From NCBI GenBank assembly GCA_025174535.1, contig JALBUN010000034.1:890001-954000 (forward strand): a stretch of DNA of 64,000 nucleotides, read 5' to 3'. Below, piece after piece: positions 47,961 through 59,800 of this stretch (positions within the stretch are counted from its first letter, which is position 1; every line of letters starts with the position of its first letter). The position numbers and the translations under genes were made by a program. Source of the DNA: Cantharellus purpuraceus (taxonomy: Eukaryota; Basidiomycota; Agaricomycetes; Cantharellales; Hydnaceae). The notes below the pieces were generated by a model. That model was given only the letters and a program-made list of their open reading frames with translations, did not search any database and was not told the DNA's origin.

Positions 47961-49148
47961 TTAGTACTCCACCGCATCATCACCGTCCGTCACCATGGCC
48001 ACATCCCCGTCTCTTCCTGGATCCTTCTCCTTCTCCTTTTCTGGCGGCACAGAAAGTTGTCCTTTGGCTGCCCCCGAGTCCGGAACCCCATTGGCGGGGA
48101 CGTCACGGACTTCATCCATTTTCACATCTTCTACATCGGCATTAGAACGATCGCCATCTTCCTTTGCTTGCTTGACATCTTCTTTAGTCTTATTGTCATC
48201 ACGTCGCTTCTCCTCCTCTTCTACACGCGCACGGATTTTGTCGACCTCCTCGTAACCTTCTTTGCGCTGCATGAGCCAATCTTGCCATTCCTTCTCTACA
48301 GCTTCTTTCACCTGCATATCATAACATCAGAACACTACCGCTTGACAAACTATTCTAGTCATAGAGTTAACTAGACGAACCTCCGCTTTCCGCTTCTCGA
48401 TAAGCGTAGACTGCGCTGGTGTGAGAAGTGCGGGAAGGTAAACTAATGGTGGTGGATGTGTCCGCGGTGGGGCTGCCAGTGGATTGACAAAGGATGGTAG
48501 CAGTGGTGAAGATTCATCGGAGTCAGCGGATGGAATCGTATCCGAGGTGAGCAGGAAGTTTGCTAACGCAGGAAGACGTGTACGGCGAGTATGATACTGT
48601 TGTGTATTATAATATAAACATCGGATCATGAACCAGGCAACTAACAGGTACTTACAATCGTTTCCCTCAGCTTTAACTCCTCTTCCTTCCTGTTGGCGGT
48701 CTGTCGATCTCTTTTTAATTCTTCCGTACGTCGAACATTATCGTTCTCTTCCGCAAGTTGTGCTTGCAGTCTACGATCTATGTCAGCCCGTTTTTTCGCC
48801 TTATGTGGGTAGGGTATCCTGTCAATAGTTGTATGATAGCTACGACCTGACTAGAGCTTACAGCTTCAGACGCATTTCTGTCGTGATCCTCCTTTTTGGC
48901 TTTGTTCAAAGTGCCGACCAAGATTCCAAACATCGATTTACCACGTTTGCGCTCCCTAGAATCGGTAGTCAGGTCTATACGAGGTCTTTTCTTGCCTGCT
49001 GCCGGTGCCTCTACAGGCAAGATGGCTACAGGCTCTGATTCTTGTGTCATTGCATCTTCAGCAATACTAAGATCATTTTGAGGCGTGTTATCACAATGTC
49101 AGAGTAAAGAGCCCGGAATAGCCAATATACTCACTGGTCAGAAGCCAT
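47961..49148 (-). CDS. Pinin/SDK/MemA-domain protein
   Basis: Several exons read from ATG 49148 (MASD, intron, then the DAMTQESEPV frame) down to a stop at 47961. The conserved core starts RKRGKSMFGILVGTLNKAKKE, followed by a long charged coiled-coil (AKKRADIDRRLQAQLAEEND, RRTEELKRDRQTANRKEEEL) and YHTRRTRLPALANFLL. The C-terminal third is WQDWLMQRKEGYEEVDKIRARVEEEEKRR and then an acidic tail. This order is typical of pinin/MemA proteins, which associate with spliceosomes and the exon junction complex in animals. Function in this fungus is inferred. It is divergent from SRP72, with only 52 bp between starts. Confidence 0.75.
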
Positions 49149-49200
49149 CGCTAGTAGTCTCTGGTACGTCCGGTGAACTTTCAACTCCGCTGGACCAGCC
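49149..49200. promoter_or_regulatory. 52-bp gap between divergent pinin and SRP72 starts
   Basis: The two start codons face away from each other with only 52 bp between them, so the two transcripts must share one short promoter or start inside each other's 5' region. No core element stands out. Confidence 0.4.
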
Positions 49201-50261
49201 ATGCCTACCTCCCCACGCAAAAACACAGGCCCAAAGGAGCCATCTCCTGTCTCCGAACGCATACGAAAACACTTTAAATCTCTTGTTGCTCAGATTGACG
49301 GTGGTCATCTAAAGAATGCCATCAAGACTTGCGACAAGAGTACGTTCTGAATCATAACGCTATACGTTTATTAACTTCACCAGTTCTTCGCCTGGAGCCA
49401 AACGATCCAGATGCATTGCAGACTAAACTGACACTATTACTTCAGACAGATCAACATGCGCTGGCACTTGCTTTGTCGAAGTCACTCATTGACGAAGAGC
49501 AAGAGTCCACATTTCCACTCATGTTCGGGAGAGCTTACGCATTATACCGTTTGAATCGTGAACTGGAGGCCCACGAAGTTGTCGGATGCATTAAACCGAT
49601 GGGAGAATATGAAGAAAGGGGCGTATTGCATATGAAGGCTCAAATTGTAAAGTCACATTTACTTTCAGGTATATGGAAAGCTGATTCACTGGTATTCCTC
49701 CCACAAGGAGTATCGCCGTGGCAACTACCAGCAAGCTCAATATTTCTACTCTGAAATCTTTGATTCGTCTACCCCTGTGAGTTGCCGCAATGGTTCACTC
49801 CCCGAGGGGACTCACAGGAACGCCTTCAGAATTCGGATGAACAGTCCGATTCGCTCACGAATTTGACAGCTTCCCAGATGCATCTTGATTTCTTGCAAGC
49901 AGGCTTTCTTCGCTCATTACATTCGCTTCCGCAGCCCCTCAGCAATTCCCTTGAGGATGCTGCACCGCCACCGCTTGTTTCTCCACACTCTATTATCCCT
50001 ACTACATCCACACAACAGCAGCGACAGGCTCATATATCAGAAAAGAAAAATGTCCGCGCATCTCGAGTTCCAAAGGGGGTTGTGCCAGGCGTTACCCCAC
50101 CTCCCGACCCGGAACGCTGGTTAAAGAAGAGCGAAAGGACTAATCTGCACTATCACAACGCAAGGCGGAGAAAGGCAGCCACAGGTGGTGCCACACAAGG
50201 CAGCTTGGTAGAAGGGTGTAGCAAAAGTGGCGGCGCCAGTAAAGGAAAGAAGAAGAGATAA
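49201..50261 (+). CDS. SRP72: Signal recognition particle subunit SRP72, unusually short
   Basis: Four exons (49201-49339, 49384-49646, 49708-49776, 49818-50261) join in phase to about 304 residues. The N-terminal part is TPR-like and SRP72-like: VSERIRKHFKSLVAQIDGG, ACDKILRLEPNDPDALQTK type repeats and FGRAYALYRLNRELEAHEVV, then YRRGNYQQAQYFYSEIF and SDSLTNLTASQMHLDFL. It then passes through a Ser/Gln linker straight to the C-terminal RNA-binding motif GVTPPPDPERWLKKSER and a basic GGATQG...KGKKKR tail. SRP72 binds 7SL RNA with SRP68 during protein targeting to the ER. Yeast and human proteins are about 560-670 residues with a long central TPR solenoid, which is absent here. Splice sites are otherwise ordinary. 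Confidence 0.82.
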
Positions 50262-50410
50262 ATGTCCCAACAGGGTTTGATAGCGAAGTCCGTCGCATGT
50301 TATTCATGCAATATGTACTACGTGGGCTCAAATCATATATATGGAACGAAATGGTATAATGTTGAAAGTGTCCAAAAATGAGATGGGAATGGTGGAAAGA
50401 AGGCTCCAAG

Positions 50411-53296
50411 CTAACTGCTAGCGGGCGGCGGCGTGATCAACGGAGCTGGTACATCTCTGCGCTTTGCAGCTACACCGGTACACGCTGCAGTAGGTAATGC
50501 TACCCCCGACACCGCATTCCAAGGGTCAGGGTATGTGCAACCAGCCACCGCGGTTACACCACCTTGTGTGTCCTGTGAATCCAACCAGCCATCTCCAGCG
50601 CTAATTGTGCTGGTTGCACCACCTGTAGTAAAAGTATAAGTGGGCATCGGGAGTGTCTCCACTGAGGCAGTCTCGGTGTAGGTTGGAAGCAATGGGACTT
50701 GGTTAGTAGGAGTGATTCCCGCCATAGTGGGCGGAGGCCACGCGAATTCAGAAGACACAGAAGCGTCAATCGTTCCCGCGCCAGCCCCCCCAGTTTGCCA
50801 CGACGAGTAAGTGCCGACGAACGGCACATTGGGTTGAACACCGAGTGACGCACAGACTCCGTAGGCTTCTCGGGGATCAGTGGGTAAGATGCCAACTTGT
50901 AAGCCAAGTTTGTATGACCAAAGCGGTGCTTGGACAGAGTTCGTGATAGAAGAATTGCCGATCTACAAGCCTTATAAGCGATATATCGTGGAGTAGTTAA
51001 ATCATGGTACCTTCCACGTCCAAAAGAAGTAATTTTGCAGAGAATCCATGGAAGACAACGCAAATTGTTTCAAGCCATTCTTGACGGAATCATCCCAAGT
51101 TGAGGCATCTTCCCAGGTACTACAGTCACCACCATACGATGCCTGACCGCCAATCCCTCTAACCCATAGTCCACAATCATTAACCTGACGTATGCATTGA
51201 GGTGGAGTTAGAAGGAGCAAGGTCGTGATACATAGTGGAAACACTGACTGCGTTACTGAATTCGCCAGCAATTGTGATACCAAATGCTTGCTGGCTGGCA
51301 TTAATTCCTTTGGCCCAGCCATTGCAAGGCATGGTGGCATACTGTGATAGTGGCTGAGTGTTGGGTGATCCATCAAAAGCAAAGTAAGGGTGTGTATCTA
51401 GAATCATCCTGTCCGAACCAGGAAGAAAGTTGGCCCTATAAACAAACGGTGTTTGAGATAAACGATGTGATAGAAGAAATGCGTCCGGACTCTCACCACG
51501 AACCGGTGCCCTGGAAGCCATCATGAACAGACAAGAACGGACCTTTACCTTGCCCAATACCAGTAATAGACCGCACGATGTTATACGCTCGGAGATAGCT
51601 GGAACAATGAGCACATTAAAAATATGTGTATAGTATTTATCTACTCACAAAGAAGTCAAATTGTCTCGTCCAATTGTCTGCATTAAGGCCTCATTCACCA
51701 TTCCAAAGATGGGTATCAGGTCTACGTATTCAGGCTGAGAAATAAACTCAGTCAAAATACGAATATAGCCCAATGTGCGTTCGGCGTTTGCTAATCCCAT
51801 GACACCATTGAGGAAGTTGATCTGTCCACGATTAACTTCAAAAACAAAAAAGTTGCAAATTCCAAACTCTCACCTGGCCCTGCTTTCCGCTGTGGTTGTA
51901 TCTGTGCCTATATTAACACGGGTACGACATATGCCAGAAGCTTGCCTGCATACCCATTCTGAGAACCTAGACGCATCGGTGAAGAACAAGCAGATTACCA
52001 AAGATATGCACGCCATACCTGGGATAGTGTGCAAGTCCAAGTAGATTCGCAAGCCGTACTTACGCGCCCAAGCAAAGGCTTGGAGGACGTACCTGAGTGC
52101 AATGAGTACAGTAACGAGATGGAGAGTGACAATACACTTGCTTCCAGGATACCCTCTCTAAGAATGGTTCATCGTTCCATGTGTCTATGGCCCAGAATGG
52201 AATCGGGAGTCTGATCCAGTTCAGACCTGCACCAGCAATTTCCGCGAAATCTTGTTCGGTCTAAAGGAAGGTCATTGATGTGTGAATGACTAAAAACATG
52301 ACGTAATTTACAATGAACTCCTGATAGTGCTTTTCAAGCTGACTGATTCCACCTCCTGGTGAAGTATCAGCCCTCATTGCCTGACTGAGGGTCCATTCGT
52401 CCTTCGCCTGTATTGTTCCGTTTTGATACTTCTCGAATAATGACGGCACAATGAATGGTTCTGAAATAAGATATAAAACTTAACCCATTCAAAGATCTTG
52501 AGTCTAACACACCAGGGACGAGCCAGCCTGTGACGAGAGTGTGAGTCCTTCTGCAAAGGAAATCGATGAAAAGATTCACCTCCCAAATTGACACTAGACA
52601 GCATCGGGTCAAAAATCAGTGTACACAGAGAGTCATGCCAATTTCGTACCCATGAATCATGTCTTTACCGAACGTCCAAGTCTCATTCAGAGCAGGAACC
52701 CAAGATTGAGCCCTAGCGCCATTGTTGAATGGGTCGCTTGGATTTGCAACCCAGAATCCGCCGAAAGGATTCCGATACGTGAAGTTAGATCCATCTGATG
52801 TGGTGACCAATGACCCGTCACCACCCATAATGGAAATTGAGAGAGGACTTGGATTCTGCCCAGGTAACGAAGTTGTTGATCCCAATCCTGATCCTGGTGC
52901 TGGCTGCGCAGCGGCGTTGTTGGTGTGATGCTGCTTCGGCCGGATTATGACGAAATACACGGGTAGAACCACAGCAAGCACGACGACCACAAACGCAACC
53001 AGTCCACTAAACAAACGCAACGGGAGGGACTTGCGACTCTGTCCAACGTTCGAGTGCTGCTCATAAAATGCCTTTTCGGTTGCACCTTGTTCGACGCCAT
53101 TGCTGGGATCGTGGCGGTCGATCAGACGGGCAGACAGAGGTGGCGTTCCAGGAGCTTGCGATGCTGCATATGAATCTCGAGGGGTACTGAAACCTGACTC
53201 GACCATAGAAGGAGCGACTGGGGGAGGCAACAAGGTATCGTCAACCCCCATGAAAGGAATGTGAAGAGCTGCTTCGTCAACTGCGCTCATTGTCAT
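50411..53296 (-). CDS. Membrane-anchored GH5 exo-1,3-beta-glucanase
   Basis: A multi-exon gene starting MTMSAVDEAALHIPF at 53296. A cytosolic Pro/Ser tail of ~90 residues precedes one membrane segment (LFSGLVAFVVVVLAVVLPVYFVI), then a Ser/Gly linker and the GH5 catalytic domain. Domain motifs in order: NPFGGFWVANP, ISQLEKHYQEFI, ARKYGLRIYLDLHTIPG, PIFGMVNEALM (NE, acid/base), DTHPYFAFDG and ITIAGEFSNAV (E, nucleophile), then FFWTWKIG. The C-terminus is Thr/Pro-rich with TYPDPWNAVSGV. This type II membrane layout is that of fungal exo-beta-1,3-glucanases (GH5_9) acting at the cell wall. Both catalytic glutamates are present. Confidence 0.88.
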
Positions 53297-53549
53297 CGAT
53301 GTCTCCGTTCAGGTCTTTGAGTAGCCTTGGAGCAAACAGGACCTGGCACGCGGAACAGACGGCTGCCTTTAAGCCTATTTTAGGCGCATCTGGACTACGT
53401 ATATGCCACGTGATCGATATCGAGCGTCTGTGCGCCACGTGTTCGGTATGAATTTATGTGGGGTCATGAAATCGTGTTATCATAGACATATCGTGAGTCA
53501 TGATGCATGAAATCTATCGTGTGAAAGTGAAAGATTATGCTACTTGGCA

Positions 53550-56270
53550 TTACTTCCCCAGCTTGGACCGAATGACGTTTTGCAATAAAACTCCATCGTC
53601 CTATATATACAGGAAGCTCAATGGTATTTTGTATGGTATTCAAGATGGTCTTACCTGGTCAAGAGACCAAGTGAAACAACCACCCATTCCGTTCTGCTGT
53701 GCGAAGGCAGCCTTGTCACCGAGAGAATACGTATCGTCGTAGGTGACAACGGTAGTCCTTGAAGTGTTAAAGAGAAACTTCCCCTCACTCAGAAACATTT
53801 GATATACAAAGCACCTGTAGCACTTACCGGCGTGTCACTACAATCATCCCAGCCTTGTGGGATAGTCAACACAATAGCAAACAAGTATATGAATCATGTG
53901 TGTACCTTCGGTATACCCATTTGCTTGTCCGTAAGTTCCATCCGAGTGTTTCACAAGAGCCCCCAATTGTAGTAATTGGTGAGTTCTTCGCTGAACACAA
54001 CCCACCGTATAATAGTACACAGTTCAATAACTCGCGGACCGTAGGTTTTCTGTAGCCTTAAACCCATGGGTTGGCAGTCCCAGACTGATAATGCAGGTTC
54101 GCGGCTATCCCGACCTCAGCGCGAACGGCGCCAACTATGTCATTGCAGTGGACAGCACCTTCTCCCTCGTGGTAAGTTCCCTCCAAATTCTCAGATACGA
54201 ATATATGAGTAGGAAAGTTCGGAACCTCCGCTTCAACACCGGTGGTCGGTTCTATCATTACGCTCGTGAACAACGCACGGCTGGCAAGGGGGAAGAGGCC
54301 AGTCGGTTTCATCAATCCAACTGTGAGCTAAACTCTGTGTTGTCCAGCCTCAGGCTCACATTGGAGCATAGATATATACCCCGTTATTCCGTAGTGCATT
54401 TAATAACATTGTAAACGGAACAAATCCTGGGTGTGGTATGTCGTCTCTCAATCTAGGTCAAATCTGACACGTCGTATTCATCATATCATCTATACGCAGG
54501 CACACCGGTATGTAATACTCTCATTCACCATGGTGATCTTCACATCCAAATGTTCGTTCTGAAGGGTTTCGATTACCGTTCAGGAAGTTCGGCTCACCAT
54601 CTGCTATGATCGACACTGACTCCTGAGCAGAAATCCCCTTCTGATCGCGTTGCTTATGCTGGGGCATAACAAAACCAGTAGGAGGGCGTGCAATGTCTGA
54701 CAGGGTAGTCTTTGTGCTTCGGGAGACATAGCCATAAAGCGGCAGACCGAGGAGCAGTTGCTTCGCAGGGAAGCCAGCAGATGTCCATTGCGATAGAGCT
54801 GCGGCGGCATTCGCTTGTGGCTGCTTACTATTATGGCACGCGTCACTAAGAGGCGCATTCGGTCCTGGTGTAGATGAAGCCCCCCACACATCATAATTCC
54901 TACATAGCTTCAATGTCATTCAGGGCGACATGTCAACTTGGGCTCACATGATGTTGACAGTCGTCAATTGGGCCGCATATGCTGAGACGTCAGTAAGTGG
55001 CTGTCCGTCTGAACCAATCCAGGGCAGATGAGTCACAGCAGCCGAGATGATCTTGGAAGAACCAAGTGCAGTGCGTAGCTGTTTCAAGAAACTGAGAAGA
55101 TTAGCAGCATCCGAGGTTGAATGCGGATTGCCAGCCCCCGAGGAATTAGGGTATTCCTTTACTGAAATGTCAGAGCAAGCAACTCAAACAAAAGTTGTTT
55201 TGTGTACCCAATCAATGTCAATGCCTAGGAGGACGGGTAAGGCATATAATCTATACTCCAATAATTTGAATATTCAACGCACCATCAAGCCCAAAGGTGT
55301 TTACTGCACTAACGCATGCATTCACAAAGTTTGTCCTGTTTCCCGCTGAGCTAACCGCTTGGGAGAAATAAGTCGAACCTCCCCATCCACCTACATTATG
55401 CATGATGTCTGCAATGATCCTGTTGGTTTCACTGTGACTTACCGACGGACAGTGCCACCTTAGTGCCTTGACCACTGGTTTTGGCACTTGTGACCTTGAG
55501 AAATGTTGTTAAACACTCATGATATCATTATATAACAAGAAGACAACGGTCAACCAGTCGCTTCAATATATCTTGCCCACCATTATCCCACGAAATACCC
55601 GACGAAGAGTTAGGAGTCGCAAAGGCTAGTTGTGTGATCGATTATCGTCAATTTAAGTCTTGTGCCGAAGATACGTGTGGTGACATACCAAAGTAAAGAA
55701 GATCAAACTTTGAGTAGTCAATATTCTCGGGCGGGTTGCTACCCACCGACCAGTCAGGATAGTATGCAGCAGCTGTAAGACTCGAAGCCGCTATTATGGC
55801 TTCGGCACCCTTCCTTGACAGCGTGGAAGGCACGGCGTCCTCCAAGTTGAACTTGTGGAGTATTCCAGTAGGGGAAGAGGTGAAAAACTCGACAAAGGCG
55901 GGGTGTATATGCAAACGATTCTTCTGAAGCACATTTTTAATATATACAGTCAAACCTGCCTTGCGTTCCTCGATCAGCCGGTCATCCACCCATGCGGCTG
56001 GAATGAAAGTTGTGACAAGAATCCTCTTGGGAGGAAGTGAACCAGAGGCAGGTCCAAGCGCGTCATGCAGGACACTAAACTGATTTTGATGTTAGGCTGT
56101 CCATATTAGATATAACAGTCGATACAGGAGAAACAAACCTCGGAATACCTCTTTGTCAATGTATAGCTGTTATTATCAGCTGACGTCACCTGGATGACAT
56201 ATACAATATGAGGGCGAGGGGAAGAGGCGGTGGTGTGGCCAATAACACAAGCATCCTTGATGGAACGCAT
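53550..56270 (-). CDS. PX-domain protein fused to GH18 chitinase
   Basis: Exon 1 (56270-56139) and the first two-thirds of exon 2 (56079-55689) encode a PX domain: SIKDACVIGHTTAS, VYVIQVTSADNNSYTLTKRY ending at YSEF, LPPKR and RLIEERKAGLTVYIKNVL. The same open exon then runs on into a GH18 barrel: AAYYPDWSVGSNPPENIDYS, FDLLYFAFATP, KVALSVGGWGG, the catalytic GLDGIDIDWEYP (glutamate present, about 55210), VNIMNYDVWG and GLPLYGYVSRSTKTTLSD. Later exons give GYTEGWDDCSDTP, RTTVVTYDDTYSLGDKAAF and GCFTWSLDQ, ending at 53550. PX domains bind phosphoinositides; GH18 cleaves chitin. No signal peptide precedes the barrel. The splicing between about 54520 and 54000 is uncertain. Confidence 0.78.
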
Positions 56271-56878
56271 CGGGGATATATAGCTGCAGGTCCAAATATC
56301 ACCTCGACGCGGAAATCATCCTAAGCTTTTGAGTGTTCATCAAAGCTGTAATACCATGCTACAGGTGCCAAATGAGGGTGGGTCACATGCAGATACAGAA
56401 AATCCAAAAAGGTGATCCTTGTTGCATCGATGCTCAACTGTAAGCCCTGCGTAGAGAGAGCATGTGCTTCTTGTATTACGCTGGCACCCTGATAGTGTTA
56501 CTCCTGTCCGGAACCAAACCTGAGCTTAACCTCCGATTCGGTGGAGCCTAGATACAATGTGCTTTGCGTTGGCGGAATGTCACCCATGCGGTTGTCTTCC
56601 CGAACCCGAATTTGGTGGTAACGATGCAGACTAGTTGTTAGGAGTACCATTCTCGTATGTCACAGCATACAAATGTGGCAAGTGCAAGCCCGTCGATCCA
56701 TGCGTACTATCATACTCCTGAGACCACATGAAAAAACTAAGTGGCTCATGTACAATATCATGATACTCGATGGGGAAAGTACGGCCAAGCTCAAGCGCTC
56801 AAGCACTCATTGTGACTGGGTTTCAAAAATGAGCTGGCAGCCTAAGGCGCTTATGAAATTTCCAAGGAATTTCCTTGG
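56271..56878. other. Intergenic, about 600 bp
   Basis: Divergent promoter region between the PX-GH18 gene (minus) and UTP20 (plus). A TATATAT string just upstream of the PX start (about 56276-56282) could serve as a TATA box. No other gene or repeat was seen. Confidence 0.45.
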
Positions 56879-59800
56879 ATGGACTCTGAAAGTAGTCGAC
56901 CATTGAAGCGGTTCAAGGTACGCACATTACAGCCCCCCCAGGTGCACCTCTCAAAGTCGTCTGCCTCAGCACCAGTCCTACCAAGCAACTCTGAAAGGAG
57001 TTCATCTCCCATCTTCTTCAGCACATACGAGGCTCGACGACGACGTACCAGACTCTGAATCTCATTTCAGCCATGCACTTAACCAGTGGAAGCAATTGAA
57101 TCTTTGTCCTGCGTTCTTGCACTTCGCGGGGCGGGCTCATGCTTTGAGTGCAAGTGTACCTCTCCTTCTTCATCATTGTGAGGATATTGTGGGCTTTTGG
57201 CTCGATGCCATCAAGGAAGCAGATGACGATGCAATGAGAGCATTACTAGAGTGCGTCTGTCGGAAAGATAACAACTCTATTTAGACTAATAGCATATCTA
57301 GTCTTCTTCAAAAGTTGGTGCATGATCTACGGGGGACCCTTGAGCCCTCTTATATGCGTCTACTAGAGGCTCTCTTGGCTCCTCTTTCCCGTCCCCATTC
57401 GGCAGAAACTCTCACTGTTCTCCTCGCAACTCTCTCCTCGTTTTTTAAACAACTTCTCGGTTCTACGACTCTACGACTCGACTCGACATGGTCCGCACTA
57501 GTGTCAACGCTTTCAAGATGTAGCCCGGAAGTGCGGCGCGCAGTAGCGGAAGTCTGGGCGAGTGTCTTGAGATGGTGCAAGGGAAATTCGAGGAATGTTG
57601 CTGTGACACTCATTCTACGTGATTTGGAAACCATTTCCGAAAGTGGGGCATGGATGTTCGTCTATGCTTTCAAGGTCCGTCACGTGCACGTGTAGCATTT
57701 TGCATGCCGTTATAACGCTGGCTAGTAGTCGGTTGCGCATACTCTCCATACGTGCACGCCAGCTCTCTTTGGGGAACTCCTGGCTGTTCATCTTTCCGCA
57801 CAACATTCCTGCACTCAAATACTGTTGACGCGTGTTATAACCGCGTTGATCCACCATTGTGATAATGCCGAGCAGTTCACTCCAGTCTCAGACATCCTCG
57901 TTTCCCGATTTGTTGATGCCACTCCTGAGGAGCAGCCTCATGCTATGGTTTTGATGACCACCGCCTGTTCAGTGCGGAAAGGTTCTCGCATGACCCGTAC
58001 GTGGCTGTTCTGTTTTTAGTAGCCGTCTGATTCGAACCGTCTACACAGAGGAGCAAGTATCCAAGGTCCTGACCCGATTGGTACAGAGCGGCATTTTGTC
58101 ATCTAAAACAGAGCACATCCTTACACTGGGAGCGGCCTCGCTCATGGCAGGCGAAATGCCAGTTTGGATGGGTCCAGGCCGGAGATTCATAGAAGCTTCT
58201 TGGGAAGTATGTATCTTGGAGCGACGACTTCAATCCGACACTGACCTTTCGCTGTTCTTTTTTTTTACCAGGTGCCTATTCTAGGCTTACAGCTTTCTGG
58301 TACCCTCTCAAATTTAGATTGGGGTGGGTGGCGACTGATCGAACTACCATTAACTCTAAAGTAGCCGCCGCTTTTAAGATCACTGTGAAATCACCCGTTG
58401 ACTTTCCATTTTATAGGCATACCGTGCAATTGGTGCGCACACATCCGCCTCTCACCTTGACCCTGCTTGGATCCCTTGTGCAAGCACAAAGACTAGGCGA
58501 TGCAGACGAAAGATGGCTGCGTCTATTAACTACACACGTTCGGGCTCGACTCAGGACTGTGGACTTCAGTGAACATGACGTAAGTCTTCTGTCTGGTCTG
58601 ATGCTTCTTTGGAGGACTATGGTTGAATTCATGTGGTTGTAGCAGGAGCTCACGGCCATTCTTGCACTTTCTTCTATTCTTCCATCAATTAGTCCGGAGC
58701 TGATACATATGGCGGCACGTGCTCTTGAGGATCCTCAACCAGAGAACCAAGGCGAAAACTTCAAAGTATCAGACGTGCTTGCGGCTGAAGTGTTCGGTGC
58801 ATGTGTGAAGGTACTCGCAGAGCTTCCGAGTTTGGATTGGCCCGAACACGTGCCCACATGGACAATTCGCGCAGTGAAACGTTGGCCCGGATGCGGAATT
58901 GTCCTCAGCGGCCTAGTGGCAGCTTCTAGACAGTAAGCTCGTTTGTGGGCAGTCCATACAATGCTAATGAAGGGACAGACACAAATATGTTTCTCAGGTC
59001 CCTCTCTCCGACGTTTATCCTTACTTAAAGGAGTCTATTCTCGCTCAACCACGCCAACTGCGTCTTGATTCTCTCCAGATACTCACTTCGCCTCTGGTTG
59101 AGCGGACCCAGAGTGATGGGGTGCTAAGACGGTGTCAACAGGGGGAAGAGACTACCCTGGATGTCCAAGGCTTACGAGAGCGCATCCTCAAGATTACTGG
59201 GGCCCCGCAAGTTGTGAAAGATGGTGACGTCGTTGGAGCTGACGTTTGTGCCAGATGGTTGATTGGTTAGTTTCGTTTATTTTTTACACTGGTTCGATAA
59301 TGAGCCATCAAAAGCACAACTAAAGGTTAATCTACGCCCTGTATGGATTCCCTCCATCAAAGCACTGGCTGTTCTTTCTGAGCGTTTTGGAGACACAGTT
59401 TGGAATTTGTGTTTTGCCGAACTCGAGACAGTGGTGCATGGAAAGCTTACGCAAGACATGGGCTCGATGAATCAGACGGCTACTCTGGAAATGATGGAAT
59501 CCGAACGTTCGTGGAGAGACCCTAGTGCTGCTAAACTTCGCTCAATAGTGAAGGCGTGGACAAATAGCGGTTCGTCACCAAAGAAATCTTCCCAGGTATG
59601 GTCCTAGTGCAAAGCAGGTCATATGTTGTGCTAATAGTGTCATGTTCGGTGAACACAGTGCGAGAAACTTGACGTAGCTAACTATGAAAGTCAGCTTCTG
59701 CAAGCCATTGGTGAATTTGCGTCGTTGACACAGCGGTATAATGCGAGGGTTGTCCGCCTCTTCTTGTCAATCAGCTCGCCTGATTCACCATCGAGGCCTT

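Noticed and set aside
47745..48374. A 209-codon plus-strand open frame with hydrophobic runs
   Set aside because: It is antisense to the charged coiled-coil exon of the pinin-like gene; Lys/Glu-rich coding gives Phe/Leu-rich antisense frames.
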